Of a DNA stretch of 62,000 nucleotides, positions 32,188 through 42,965 are shown piece by piece. The position numbers and the translations under genes are program-made. Within the stretch, counting starts at the first letter, position 1. The number at the start of each line of letters is the position of its first letter. This stretch comes from Phoronis australis. Taxonomy: Eukaryota; Phoronida; Phoronidae. Location: NCBI GenBank assembly GCA_002633005.1, contig NMRA01000024.1:1619177-1681176 (forward strand), read 5' to 3'. The notes beneath the pieces were generated by a model. That model was given only the letters and a program-made list of their open reading frames with translations. It made no database searches and was not told the DNA's origin.

Positions 32188-32452
32188 TGTTGTGTGCGCC
32201 CTGACCATGTTAGTCTAATATATCATAGAACTATAAGACAGCTTACCTCGCTGGATATACTATAGTCTCTAAAGTCTACTGAAGCACTAATGAAGGTTGG
32301 AAATGCGATATACGTCTTGTCTCTCTCGAGTCTCAAGCACGAAGAACGAGTATTACTAAAACTACTAGAACGGCTTACCTCAGTTCAGCTTCCCTCATCC
32401 CACTCTGAACTCTACTAACTACTGCACGCAAGCTAATATACATTGTGACACA
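32188..32452 (-). repeat. LTR-like direct repeat, 5' copy relative to gag
   Basis: Minus-strand ends are TGTGTCACAATG and ACACAACA. Right after it (minus direction, 32187 down) comes TTTTGGTGACAGCGGTG, a TGGTGaCAGC-type sequence in the position of a primer-binding site. The gag reading frame starts 680 bases further on. No matching target duplication was found outside the two LTRs (GCTCG against CTTAG). Confidence 0.7.
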
Positions 32453-32467
32453 CTTAGAACAAAGGTA

Positions 32468-32899
32468 ACTGGAGTGGATCCAGGATTTTTTAAAGGGGGT
32501 TGTATCAAGGATTTTTTAAAAGGTGTCCAAGTACACAATTTGAAAATTATAGATTTGAAATCACTAAAATCAAGAGAAAAAAGGGGTCCGGACCCCTTGA
32601 ACCCCTGGGTAGGGTGTCCTTCGGATTCCTCAGAATACAACCAGTTGAGTAGGGCATCATCACCGTAAGCGCTACGGGTTTGACTGAAGACGGCATCTTC
32701 TGATTCTTGTGACCATGTTCCACCTCAATTGGTCCCCCGAATTAAGGTTGCCATGCAGGGGTCCTGCCCCCCTTTGGGTGCAAAAAATAAACAGTAAGAA
32801 ATTGTGCAAATACTATGTTGCGGCTAATCATGATACAGTCAGGACACAGACATTACAAAATGAAAGATGTCCCATCATGATATCCTAGATCTGCCACGG
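32468..32899. mobile_element. TIR element related to 15796-16060
   Basis: Starts with GGAGTGGATCCAGGATTTTT and ends ATATCCTAGATCTGCCACGG, the same inverted ends as the 15.8 kb element. An inner frame on the plus strand (32474-32668) is a by-product. No clear target duplication. Confidence 0.5.
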
Positions 32900-34034
32900 G
32901 GTCCCTTGACCACTTATGAAATTTTCTTTCTGGCCTTCATTTTTAGTGATATCCTTTAACTGTTTGTTGCTGCAATTCTCCGAGTGTGGGAACTGTGCAG
33001 CCAGTCTGGACCAATATCTCTCCAAGCCTGCTGCTTTCATCAGCTTGGTTTGTACCATGAGTATTCTTGTTCTCTATAACAGTAGCTTTTTCTCTGATCA
33101 GTTATGTCAGGGAATATTTCTCCTCACGAGAAAGGATTTTAGTCCTTTTTTAATGTCTGCACTGATTCTATTGCTGTGTGCCATTGTGTACGCACATGGT
33201 CAGAGTTTCATTGAAGCACTGTCTTCCAATTGACCTATCGCCAAGATTATGACGGACGGCTTAATTGACCAATCAGAACGCAGCATTCTTGGCATACCTT
33301 CATCTGCATTTCCAAGCCGCCATTTTACCCGACAAACCACACGCAGTCGAGTAAAACTTACTTTAGTCTATAACTCAAGAAATTGTCCGCTAAGAATGGA
33401 GAAATGGTGTTGATATGACGTGTGTAGCACCGAAAGCCGTTGTGCTGCTCCAGAATAATATCCCGTCATTTTTTGGCATGTTATAAGCCGAAAAATGAAA
33501 TGATGTTGAAAAGCGTAAACTATGGATCAAACTGTACGACCACACGAGCAGCTGAACTTAGCGATGTTGCTTGATAACTCGAAGGCTCTAATAAACACAA
33601 ATATTTTAGTTCCAAGATACGCACTTTTCAGCTTGGTGGCTATGGTGCAGGGCTATCTCAGATTTTGACTCCCGAGTTGGCTACGTCTGGCCGCCTTTGT
33701 CTCGGCACCTGCTGGATCTCAGCACTCTAGCGGTAGTCCCCGGAAATAGTTGTTTTCAAGGACATTTTTATTTTATGTTTTTTATTTATTTCAACCTAAT
33801 GGACATTATTTTGTTTCGTATCAGAGGTGCATTTTTGATATTCATAAACCGTAAGCTGACGTTCAACGGAACTTCTCTCCCGGTCAAAATTCAGAGATTC
33901 GATCGGCACAGGGAAGGGCACTGGATTACTGCCGGAACTCAAAGCCTTGGTCGAGCTGTTGTCACTAAAAATAAACTGTTGAATTACTTTTTGACGTGTA
34001 CCTCTAGTATACACTATGTCTGTAGAGTTAGAGA
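32900..34034. other. No recognised gene
   Basis: A plus-strand frame at 32916-33233 (FLLTRKDFSPFLMSALILLL) is hydrophobic with three or four possible membrane segments, but it starts inside a repeat end and matches nothing I know. The rest is non-coding up to the gap. Confidence 0.3.
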
Positions 34035-34796
34035 NNNNNNNNNNNNNNNNNNNNNNNNNNNNNNNNNNNNNNNNNNNNNNNNNNNNNNNNNNNNNNNNNN
34101 NNNNNNNNNNNNNNNNNNNNNNNNNNNNNNNNNNNNNNNNNNNNNNNNNNNNNNNNNNNNNNNNNNNNNNNNNNNNNNNNNNNNNNNNNNNNNNNNNNNN
34201 NNNNNNNNNNNNNNNNNNNNNNNNNNNNNNNNNNNNNNNNNNNNNNNNNNNNNNNNNNNNNNNNNNNNNNNNNNNNNNNNNNNNNNNNNNNNNNNNNNNN
34301 NNNNNNNNNNNNNNNNNNNNNNNNNNNNNNNNNNNNNNNNNNNNNNNNNNNNNNNNNNNNNNNNNNNNNNNNNNNNNNNNNNNNNNNNNNNNNNNNNNNN
34401 NNNNNNNNNNNNNNNNNNNNNNNNNNNNNNNNNNNNNNNNNNNNNNNNNNNNNNNNNNNNNNNNNNNNNNNNNNNNNNNNNNNNNNNNNNNNNNNNNNNN
34501 NNNNNNNNNNNNNNNNNNNNNNNNNNNNNNNNNNNNNNNNNNNNNNNNNNNNNNNNNNNNNNNNNNNNNNNNNNNNNNNNNNNNNNNNNNNNNNNNNNNN
34601 NNNNNNNNNNNNNNNNNNNNNNNNNNNNNNNNNNNNNNNNNNNNNNNNNNNNNNNNNNNNNNNNNNNNNNNNNNNNNNNNNNNNNNNNNNNNNNNNNNNN
34701 NNNNNNNNNNNNNNNNNNNNNNNNNNNNNNNNNNNNNNNNNNNNNNNNNNNNNNNNNNNNNNNNNNNNNNNNNNNNNNNNNNNNNNNNNNNNNNNN
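34035..34796. other. Assembly gap (762 N)
   Basis: A run of N of 762 bases. The sequence just right of it (34997-35048) is the end of a CAGTGGCGGATC-type element whose left end is probably in or near the gap. Confidence 0.99.
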
Positions 34797-35049
34797 AAGC
34801 GTGAGGAAATATTGAGTTCAGTAACTAGGACCGGTAGTGGAAGAGGGGGGACTCAGGCCCCAGATCGCGGCGGAATCGTGTTCCTGTTTATTTTAGTCCA
34901 CCGATAGATTTTCTGAACAGAAGGTCCAACGGTGTACATCCCTGGCTCCTGCAACTTTCGGGCCGCCTGTGCACATACAATCGCACTTTGCCCAATTCCA
35001 CGAGGCAACATATTTTGGGCCCCCTGTGGTATCCTAGATCCGCCACTGA

Positions 35050-35899
35050 ATTCCAGACATTAGTTTTACTTAGACACAGCCCTAGACCTACCGGAGCTAA
35101 CTGTTTGCCCAGGACGAGATGTGTGTGTACCTGAGCTATGAACCTGAATTTTTTGATCAAAATATTTCGTTACAAGATTAGAAAAGCTATCAAGTCGATC
35201 TAGTCAGAGTCTATAGTGCATGTGTTGTCTGTAATCTATACTTTACTCCAGCCTCCCGTTCAGTAATGCCAGGACCTCGCTAAAAAGCAAGACTTCGCTA
35301 GATTACGTGAGATATTGCTGTGTATTTTGAATAAGAACACGTGACTTTGACTAGGTTTTAGCTAGGTCCTAGCGTAGGTCCTAGCGTCTACTGAACCAGT
35401 TGTGACCTACTTTTCATTTGGCGAAATTTAGCAGACGACAGAATAAAAATATCGATGAATCTTCACTGATTTTATTCGAAAGATCATGAAATCTATGGAA
35501 TCGTACAGATAATGCGACTTTAAGGTACATACCCAGCTTTACATGAACATGTATCAGTGGCCTTGTCATTTGTCAGGTGAAGGTGGCCCCGAGGCCGAGG
35601 GGTTCTTCGGATTTTCGCTGGCTCCTCGAGCACTTATTTTTGCATCGTCACCTTTACAAATTCCCATATCATGAACGAACGATTCTCTGTTGAAAAGCAT
35701 CGCCACCTGTCTCTGTCGACGCGTTTTCAAATAGTGCAAACACACTCATCGATTCCACCAGGAACGTCGTTTAGCGACAGTGTATTTGCCTCTGACATCT
35801 CGTTCGAATGTCGGGTATCACTTGACTTTTCGCATAGGGGCGGAGCTTGCGGTAGGTCAATTGTTTCTTTGTTGGGTTTATCCAGATCAAAACAGTAGT
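35050..35899. other. No recognisable gene
   Basis: Holds the dispersed repeat shared with 27110-27220 (at 35276-35400) and otherwise only short frames. Confidence 0.35.
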
Positions 35900-36065
35900 G
35901 TAAGTTGGATACTTTAAACCTGGTTTTACTAATACCACTCCCTGGTCTAACAAAACCAGGCTATTAAACCTTGTTGGTGAAATGCAAGTTAAGTCTTAAG
36001 TTAGACCAGGTCTATGAAGACCTCCCGAGGTTTAAGTCTTAAACATGGTTTTGTTAAACCACCTT
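35900..36065. repeat. Sequence with repeated AAACC(A/T)GGTTT-type arms
   Basis: TTTAAACCTGGTTTTACTAA, ACAAAACCAGGCTATTAAAC, TTAGACCAGGTCTATGAAGA and TTAAACATGGTTTTGTTAAA occur within 160 bases and can pair with one another. Probably a small palindromic element; no target duplication seen. Confidence 0.4.
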
Positions 36066-36455
36066 ATGAAATCGGTGAAAGTGTACTACTGGCCCCGACT
36101 TGAGTGTTGGTTTTGAAGTGAAGCTTTAAATTGGTCCTGTGAAGACATATGATGAAGTTAATGAAGACAATGTTTTGTTATTTTCAACATCTTTGAATTG
36201 TCTATGCTCTGCGAGTGGAGAGCCTACATCACAATTAGAATTCAGACAGAATGTTGAACTGTCGTGGTACAACGCACAAGTTTTGTAACTAAATTAATCA
36301 CATGCTTCATTACAGGTGCTCAGGCTTTGGAGAGGGATATGCTTAATCCCAACTGTAAGTAACTTCACTAATAGTGGATAGTGACAAGAGTTGTGAAGGT
36401 GATAGATATTGCGGAAGTGGATGTGATGCAGGTACACAGCTGGTAACCAGGAATA

Positions 36456-36854
36456 ATGGATAAAGACCAGCCTAGTGAAGATGGTGGACATGATGGAGGT
36501 ACACTGCTGGATAGTGACCAATACAGTGAAGAGGATGGACGTGGTTTAGATACACAGTTGAGTGCAAGAGTAATAGATAGTGACCAGTCAAGTGAAGATT
36601 ATTCGAGTATTGAAAGTTCAGGGTCGGAGAGTGAAGAGGATGGACGTGGTTTAGATACACAGTTGAAAGCAAGAGTAATAGATAGTGACCAGTCAGGTGA
36701 AGATTATTCGAGTATTGGAAGTTCAGGGTCGGAGAGTGAAGAGGATGGACGTGGTTTAGATACACAGTTGAGTGCAAGAGTAATAGATAGGGACCAGTCA
36801 CGTGGAGAGTATCGGAGTACTCTAAGTTCAGGGATGGAGATTGACAGGTGGTGA
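36456..36854 (+). CDS. Acidic Ser/Asp/Glu-rich protein with 35-residue repeats
   Basis: An ATG in good context (AATAATGG) opens 132 codons. Three near-identical 105-base units start at 36528, 36633 and 36738, each encoding EEDGRGLDTQL.ARVIDSDQ and a Ser/Glu-rich end (SSGSESE). The frame is kept because the unit is a multiple of three. Synonymous sites are also nearly identical, so the duplications are recent. A donor-like GTGAGT follows (about 36851), and a small possible exon with CATTACAG and GTAAGT borders lies at 36316-36354, so this may be an exon of a longer gene. Repeated SDQ/SED sites could be casein-kinase targets; that is inference. Family unknown; it could also be a coding-like minisatellite. 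Confidence 0.5.
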   Translation: MDKDQPSEDGGHDGGTLLDSDQYSEEDGRGLDTQLSARVIDSDQSSEDYSSIESSGSESEEDGRGLDTQLKARVIDSDQSGEDYSSIGSSGSESEEDGRGLDTQLSARVIDRDQSRGEYRSTLSSGMEIDRW

Positions 36855-37106
36855 GTATTTTTGTCTAAGGCAATTCGTTTGACTCAGGATGTCAACATAT
36901 ACCATATTTTGAGCTAAAAATCCACAAGTCACCACACCATTATATTGACTTGTCTGTTTTGCTGTGACATGCCTTGCTCTGTCAGTAGCAACATTGAAGA
37001 CTGAAGTAGCAACCCACCAGTATAGGATAAAAGTTGTTCTTTGTAGTGGGTCCGGCTCCTGGTATCCTGGCATTTGTAACAAACTGAAAGAAAGTGAAGA
37101 TGTATA

Positions 37107-37312
37107 TACCGTAATCGTTCGGGTTAACGCCCATGCTCAGTTAACCGCCCACCCCTACTTTAAGTGGATTTTCGATTTAACCGCCCACTGCTCAGTTAAG
37201 CGCCCCCCTACGATTTTTGAAGATTTCCAGTTAAGCGCTCACCTCTCGGTTAAGCGCCCATCCCGTACTTTTAAAGAATGAAGATTTAGCGCCCAGTGCT
37301 AAGGAAACGGTG
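37107..37312 (+). mobile_element. E2 element (TACCGTAA...CGTTCGGGTTAACGCCC), copy 1, right end lost
   Basis: Begins TACCGTAATCGTTCGGGTTA and repeats GTTAA(C/G)CGCCCAC four to five times with AT-rich spacers. The matching right terminus is absent. Compare the complete copy at 39423. Confidence 0.75.
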
Positions 37313-38997
37313 ATTCCACGACTTTTACAAAAAGATCGATGATCACAATGAGCGTAACAACGCCGGGCCTTCAAGACGGTGGTTTAGCAATGTGAATTAC
37401 AATACAAGTAAGGAGGTCTTGTCTTGGGTCATGGACTCACTTCAAAATATAATACTTTAACGTTTTTGTCACTTTATTTTCTTCCCATGTTTACAAAGTT
37501 TAAGAACGGCGCCGGCGTCAAAACCCCCGCTTTCAGCGACTTTGTCTGCCGCACTGAGTTTCGGTCTGCAGTGCACTAGATAAAATATATATTCGAAAAA
37601 ATCAGGCCAGACAAATGTGACAATGGTTTTGCCAACCCTCCAAATTCTCTTAAGGTGGGAAGCTCTCGTATTTTGAAGAAATCTCACAACTCACGGAAAG
37701 ATTTCAAATTCTCATTTTGATAAATGTAACTGCCGGGTTGTAGAGGACGTGTGGCGACCGAAGGGACAGTACAAGTGCCTTACTGGGTTACCGATTTCGT
37801 TGCTGCCTATCGATTTCTGAATTCAAAGGTTGGCAATAATGTTTGTTTGTGTATGATCTTGAAGTAATAAAAAACAGCTAGTCAAATTTTGTTTTTTGCT
37901 CACTGCATCTCAGTCAAACTGGCGTTACCAGATTTAACTATTACATGTCGCTGGCTGGTCTTTATTTTTTCTTGCGTCAGCCCCCACGTATAAGCGTGAC
38001 TGTGAAATATCGTTTCCACATCCCCTTTTTGCCATCCAGAATAATTTTGTTTATACATTGGCCAGTTTCTTACCATTCGAGTCTGAAATATCTACGACGT
38101 AGACTGACTGAAAATTGGCGATAGTGGGTAGGAGATGCACACAGCTAGCTACGGGCATGGGCTTAGGGAGCATCGAGCGGGAAATATCGGAATAGACTTG
38201 ACATCGCAGTTCTGGGGAACATTGGCAACGGAGGAATATCGTAAAGAACTGGGTCTTTCGTAACAACAGCTTAAAAGTACATAGTCACGCCCGTTTTTGT
38301 TACTTAGGGCTATTCTCTTTTGATGTGTGACTTTGTAGTCATTTTGGTGCATGTGCGCAAGTTCCCACACTTTGCAGTGCATGTTACCTTGACACCAACA
38401 TGTGATTGACAGGTGCTCACTCGTAGGCCCTACGTGCGTGCTGATTCCCGCCGCTATCTTTGGCCATAAAAAACGAGATGTATATTGGAAGAGGCCGTTT
38501 TATTACTTGACGGCATTTCCAAGTCACGACTGTCAGCCGACTGAGACATTGCTTGCTAACAGCGAGACCGAACAGTGCCGCNTGAACTTGGAATACACGA
38601 GGAAAGTTTACGAGTTCACTCAAATAATCACGTTCACGTTGATAAAAATTTGCATTGCACTAAATTGAATAACATGTTGATAAAATGACGTAAATTTTAA
38701 CCAATCCTTTTTCAACTATTGGTGATCTTTTTCACCAAAGAATAATTGATTTAGCACTGAACGTATTCCGATTCTTAGACTAAAGTTGAACGCTAAAGGA
38801 GAAAATGGGTGATCATGAGGCCAATAATTATAAAAATTCTTTACGCAGAGGAAAAAAACACATGATTGCACCATAGATTATCGACTATAGTCTATGATTG
38901 CACAAAAAGAATTCAATTCCAAGTTCACGCATACGCGATCTTGAGATTAAGCAAGATTACAAGACGCTACGGTCTCTGGTACTACTCTAGACAATGA
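37313..38997. other. No recognised gene
   Basis: A minus-strand frame 37687-37469 ends KHGKKIK with AATAAA-like sequence overlapping its stop and could be a terminal exon; evidence is thin. An N at 38582 breaks the right part. Confidence 0.3.
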
Positions 38998-39046
38998 CCA
39001 TCGTCTCTATTCAGAATAGAGTCTCTATTCTGGATAGAGACGATGG
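38998..39046. repeat. Palindrome with Mutator-like terminal sequence
   Basis: Arms of 24 bases pair with one mismatch around a single-base loop (left CCATCGTCTCTATTCAGAAT...). The upstream CAATGACCATCG matches the terminal sequence of the 23.8 kb Mutator-like element, so this may be a minimal fold-back derivative of that family. Confidence 0.7.
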
Positions 39047-39192
39047 CCTACAAAGTTCGGCAGACCAATTTACCAAGGTCCATAGCAGGACTTTGGGGTC
39101 TGTTCAGAGATAAATTCTTCCGTGAATTACAGACAGGAGAACCTAGAACTGTGTTGTTTAGACTTATGATTTTTTGAGTTTTAAACACACAA

Positions 39193-39322
39193 AACGCTTG
39201 TTATCGGCCGACCAGGGCTCGAAACCCGATCAGGCCCGTCGCGGCTGGACTGACTCGTTATCCCGGCCAGTGGCTCGGAACCCCATCAGGCCCGTCGCGG
39301 CCACCGAGACTGGCACGAACAT
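39193..39322. repeat. Two-copy GC-rich tandem repeat
   Basis: TTATC.GGCC..CAGG/TGGCTCG.AACCC.ATCAGGCCCGTCGCGGC occurs twice with a period of about 60-66 bases. Much more GC-rich than its surroundings. Confidence 0.65.
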
Positions 39323-39422
39323 AAACCAGCTCGAGTTGGAAACTAAACCTCCAGTCAGGAAAAGACTATAATAGTGGATCCGAAGAAATAATGGGAATTA
39401 GACACAAAACTGAAAATCTACT

Positions 39423-39640
39423 TACCGTAAACGTTCGGGTTAACGCCCATGCTCAGTTAACCGCCCACCCCCTACTTTAGGTGTATTTTCGATTTAACCG
39501 CCCACTGCTCAGTTAAGCGCCCACCCTGGATTTTTTGAAGTTTCACGTTTAAGCGCCCATGTCTGGTTAACCGCCCACCCCCGATTTTTTGAGTTTGCCA
39601 ATTTAACCACCCAGGGCGTTAACGGTTAACGTTTACGGTA
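39423..39640. mobile_element. E2 element, complete 218 bp TIR copy
   Basis: Left end TACCGTAAACGTTCGGGTTA and right end GGGCGTTAACGGTTAACGTTTACGGTA are terminal inverted repeats. Inside, GTTAACCGCCCAC-type blocks recur every 25-45 bases. A TA at each end could be a Tc1/mariner-type duplication, but this cannot be told from the terminal bases. No ORF. Confidence 0.8.
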
Positions 39641-40091
39641 TTTGTCAGGGGCCGCGAAATCCGCGGGTTCCCCTTCCAAAGACCGCCAGGACAAATGTAA
39701 CAATGATTACAATAATGTAATTGTATTTCTGAATAAAGATTCCTCTAATATGTGACCATAGACATACAATCGAGTAATTGTTTCACAACGGCATTGCAGG
39801 AAACATTGAATTGGCATGTACTCATACGGCCTCAGTCGGTGCCTGCATGGTCAATTACCTTTATTGCCGGCACCAAAAACCGGTAACGCAGTGGTTTATT
39901 CATTACTGGCTTCTCAACATTTGCACTCACAAATACTGCAAAGGCAAACTATCTTATGAGACAGACTTTGTTTCAGTTTTATATAGGCATTGGTTAGGAT
40001 GAGAATAATTCATTTTGAAACGGAACGTGGAATAATAAAAGTCTACATGGCAACTCGCCCGGCGCCAATTCCAATTAAGGTACCTAAACTA

Positions 40092-40262
40092 CACGGTCAA
40101 CGGACTCATAAACACAGGCACAGACCTGCAAACACGGTCCACTGAGTCACAAACACAAGGAACCAATCGACTCACAAAACACAATCCACGCACCCAAATA
40201 CACGGGACATGGACTCATATTCACGAGGAAACACGGTTAACGGACCGCCAAACACGGTTTAC
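40092..40262. repeat. Short-period tandem repeat of ACACGG.C..CGGACTCA type
   Basis: Degenerate units of about 20-28 bases built on AAACACGG and ACTCA(C/T)A recur about seven times and merge into the hairpin that follows. Confidence 0.6.
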
Positions 40263-40313
40263 TGACAAAATGAAGATGTCAGCTGACCCATGTTTGGCGG
40301 TCCGATAACCGTG
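40232..40313. repeat. Hairpin with 23-base arms
   Basis: Left CACGGTTAACGGACCGCCAA (40232 on) pairs with 40291-40313, one mismatch in 23. Loop of 36 bases. Ends directly at N 40314. Confidence 0.8.
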
Positions 40314-40314
40314 N

Positions 40315-40382
40315 CGCCCACCCCCGATTTTTTGAGTTTGCCAATTTAACCGCCCAGGGCGTTAACCCGAACGATTACGGTA
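40315..40382. mobile_element. E2 element, right half only
   Basis: Starts at the base after N 40314 and ends CGAACGATTACGGTA. It matches the right end of the family. The abrupt left edge at an N suggests a faulty join. Confidence 0.75.
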
Positions 40383-41094
40383 TGCAGTTGTCTGACCAGT
40401 TCATTCAGGGTCTAATTTGTTCCACGAACGTGCGGCATGGACATCTAAAGTGGAAAAAATTTCCAGGTCACATACTTTGTACTCAAAGAATTGAAAGATC
40501 TTCAGGACCCTAAAGAACAACTGACCAGAATTTATCACACCAAGACCTATAATTTATCTTGTCAAGACTGAAAATTTATCACTCCAGAATAGAAAACTTA
40601 CATGTATCACGCCAGGACAGAAAACTGATCGTGCTAATACAAAAATCTTTATGCCAGGAGGCCATGCAACCATCCTTTGTCTGACAATGTTGATCCCCTT
40701 TGTCTATCATTCTCAGCTGTTGAATGGTTAGGTTCATGACTTTGAGAGGTCAATTATGCTTGTGGATAATCATCAAGTGGTCTCCTGGTATGAAAAGTGA
40801 ATGACATTAAAAACTGCCATGTTGTTGAAATTAACAATGATCAGGACTTAAATTAACCACAGTCTCTCATTTCATGCTTCATCACAACAAAGTTTTCCAA
40901 AGAACCATTGTTTTCTTACAGAGAGCATTATTCCAGTCTTGACAGGCACTCTATATAATAAGAACTGCAGCCCTGGAATGCCATTTCGATCTCGCGCTTC
41001 TGAGGTTGCGTAACACATGCTGGAAGTTGTTTGTTTCGTTTGTCCAAGGGCATATATTTTTGCACCCTAAATGTAAGCCTGGTAGGATCCTGTT

Positions 41095-41795
41095 CATTTT
41101 TATGCGCCCACATATTTGTATGTGGACGCATTATGCCGTCATCTCCGTCCGTCCGTACGGGCGGCGTCCGTCCGGCGTCCGGCGTCCGCTGCTCTATCTC
41201 CAAAACCCTTTAACATATGTTCATGAAATTTGGCACATATGTTCCATTCATGAATGGGACGGCATGTGCGAACTTTCGGACGGATCCGACTAGTGGTGTG
41301 CCCCCTAGTGGCACCCCTAGTTTTAGTTTTTTACGCTTACCTTTGTATCTTCAAAAGTCCTGAACGGATTTTCATGAAATTTGGTATGTAGGCACTTATT
41401 AGTGAGATGACGCTATCCTCCCGTTTTCAGATGGATTCGACATAGATTGCGCCACCTAGTGGCCATTTTTAGTGTTTTCAAGTGTGTTTTTGTGCGTCAA
41501 CCCCTCTATCAACCAAACCGCTCAAAGGATGATTGTGAAAATTGGCATGTATATGCTTACTATGTAGAGGACGGTTGACGATGACTTTCCAACGATTTCG
41601 ACTACTGTGGCGCCTCCTAGTGGCAGTTTTTTTTCGCCTATGGCTGTATCTCCTAAACCGTTCGCAGGATTTTTACGAAATTGTGTAAGTATATTTATAT
41701 GATGTTTGGAANACCAATAAACAACCCTAGAAGGATACCGTATGCGGTGCAATTGTGGGCGCATTTCAACGCTCTGCGTTGCTCTTGTTTCAGTT
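41095..41795 (+). mobile_element. E1 modular TIR repeat, compact forward copy
   Basis: Left end TTTTTATGCGCCCACATATT; right end TGTGGGCGCATTTCAACG and GTTGCTCTTG, the same pair of ends as the 7.28-9.03 kb copy but reversed. One set of modules C-B-A is present. CTCF-like motifs on the minus strand are at 41296-41314, 41448-41466 and 41607-41625, spaced about 152 and 159 bases. An N at 41712 breaks the right part. Confidence 0.8.
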
Positions 41796-42193
41796 ATTTA
41801 TTAGCATTGATAAACAAGTACAAAACAAACAAGTACATCCATTCATTCAATCATGCACACCTCAGGAGAGACCATTCTCGTATCTCGTATAAAGTAAACA
41901 TGGAGTGACATGGAGTTAACGTGTACATTAAAATTCTCCAATTTCCCATGTACACAAAATCTTTATATGCAATTAATTTTTTAGCATTATTGTTCTTTTA
42001 AGTATAATTGTAACAAACTTGTGAACATTAGGTATATTTTTGTGATGCTGATCATTTTATGAAACCTTGAAACTTTAAAATCATATAGATGACCGTTCAA
42101 AATTATGCATTAAAACGTTTTACTTTTTACTGATTGGTTTGTGAGGTACACAAGTAAAAAACAACTCTTTTCTGTTTTGATGGGCCTTTAAAA

Positions 42194-42544
42194 GTGCTGT
42201 TGGGTTTTGTACGCAAGGCACATCATAACTTTAAAGGAGTAATGTACCTTACTGATGAGGGTAGAACCCAGTGCGAAAAAAGAATACACAAATGGGATTT
42301 CAAGTCCACCTTGTGGGAGATTCACCCTCTTGTAACGACCATTTGTGACTGTACAGTCGATGTGACCACCTCATCTTACAAAGTGTTAAAAGACTGCCGA
42401 GTGGTCACGATGAACATGGCCGACAGTTATACCGTTTTTTATAGCCATACTGTGAGGATCGTCGTGTGGGTGATGCCAAAAATATCTGTAATCATGTTAG
42501 CCCTAAACAGTCGAATGTGTATGTCATATCGAAGTGTTAGCTAG
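42194..42544 (+). CDS. Open frame of 116 codons, unidentified
   Basis: The frame lies between the two E1 copies and has balanced composition (EIHPLVTTICDCTVDVTTSS), but I know no family and it has no clear splice sites. It may be chance or part of a repeat. Confidence 0.15.
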   Translation: MLLGFVRKAHHNFKGVMYLTDEGRTQCEKRIHKWDFKSTLWEIHPLVTTICDCTVDVTTSSYKVLKDCRVVTMNMADSYTVFYSHTVRIVVWVMPKISVIMLALNSRMCMSYRSVS

Positions 42545-42599
42545 TGTGTGTTGATCTAGGATGGAGCTTATGGTCTCTCTGAAGTTAACTTAGTGAACT

Positions 42600-42950
42600 C
42601 ACATGTAATGACACTATTCACAAAGTCTGTGATCATCAACAAATCTATACATTTCTATGCAGTAACAGCAAAACAGACCCCAAAAATAGGTTACACCTCT
42701 ACCCGACTCCCCATGGCCAGCAGCTACGCAGTGACACCTGTACAGCTTGTGGTCACTTTAAACAAACAGTTCCTCTTTACGAAGTCTATGATTAGTCCTA
42801 TCTGAGACTCCACAAGTCTTTACATTTCAATATTATAACAACAGGACAAACCCCAAGGATAGATTACACCTCTCCCCAACTCCCCATGAATATCAGCCAG
42901 GGTGACGCCTTGACTGGTGGCCGTCTATTTGAAGACACAATCCTTCACTG
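42600..42950. repeat. Two degenerate tandem units of about 175 bases
   Basis: CACAAAGTCTGTGATCATC...ACACCTCTACCCGACTCCCCATG and CGAAGTCTATGATTAGTCC...ACACCTCTCCCCAACTCCCCATG show the same order. Divergent copies. Confidence 0.6.
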
Positions 42951-42965
42951 AAATTTGCACTGCAN

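Noticed and set aside
33697-34815. 372-codon ORF
   Set aside because: Most of it is the assembly gap.
41006-41293. 95-codon ORF at the start of the E1 copy
   Set aside because: Translation of the repeat; the frame is not kept in the other E1 copies.
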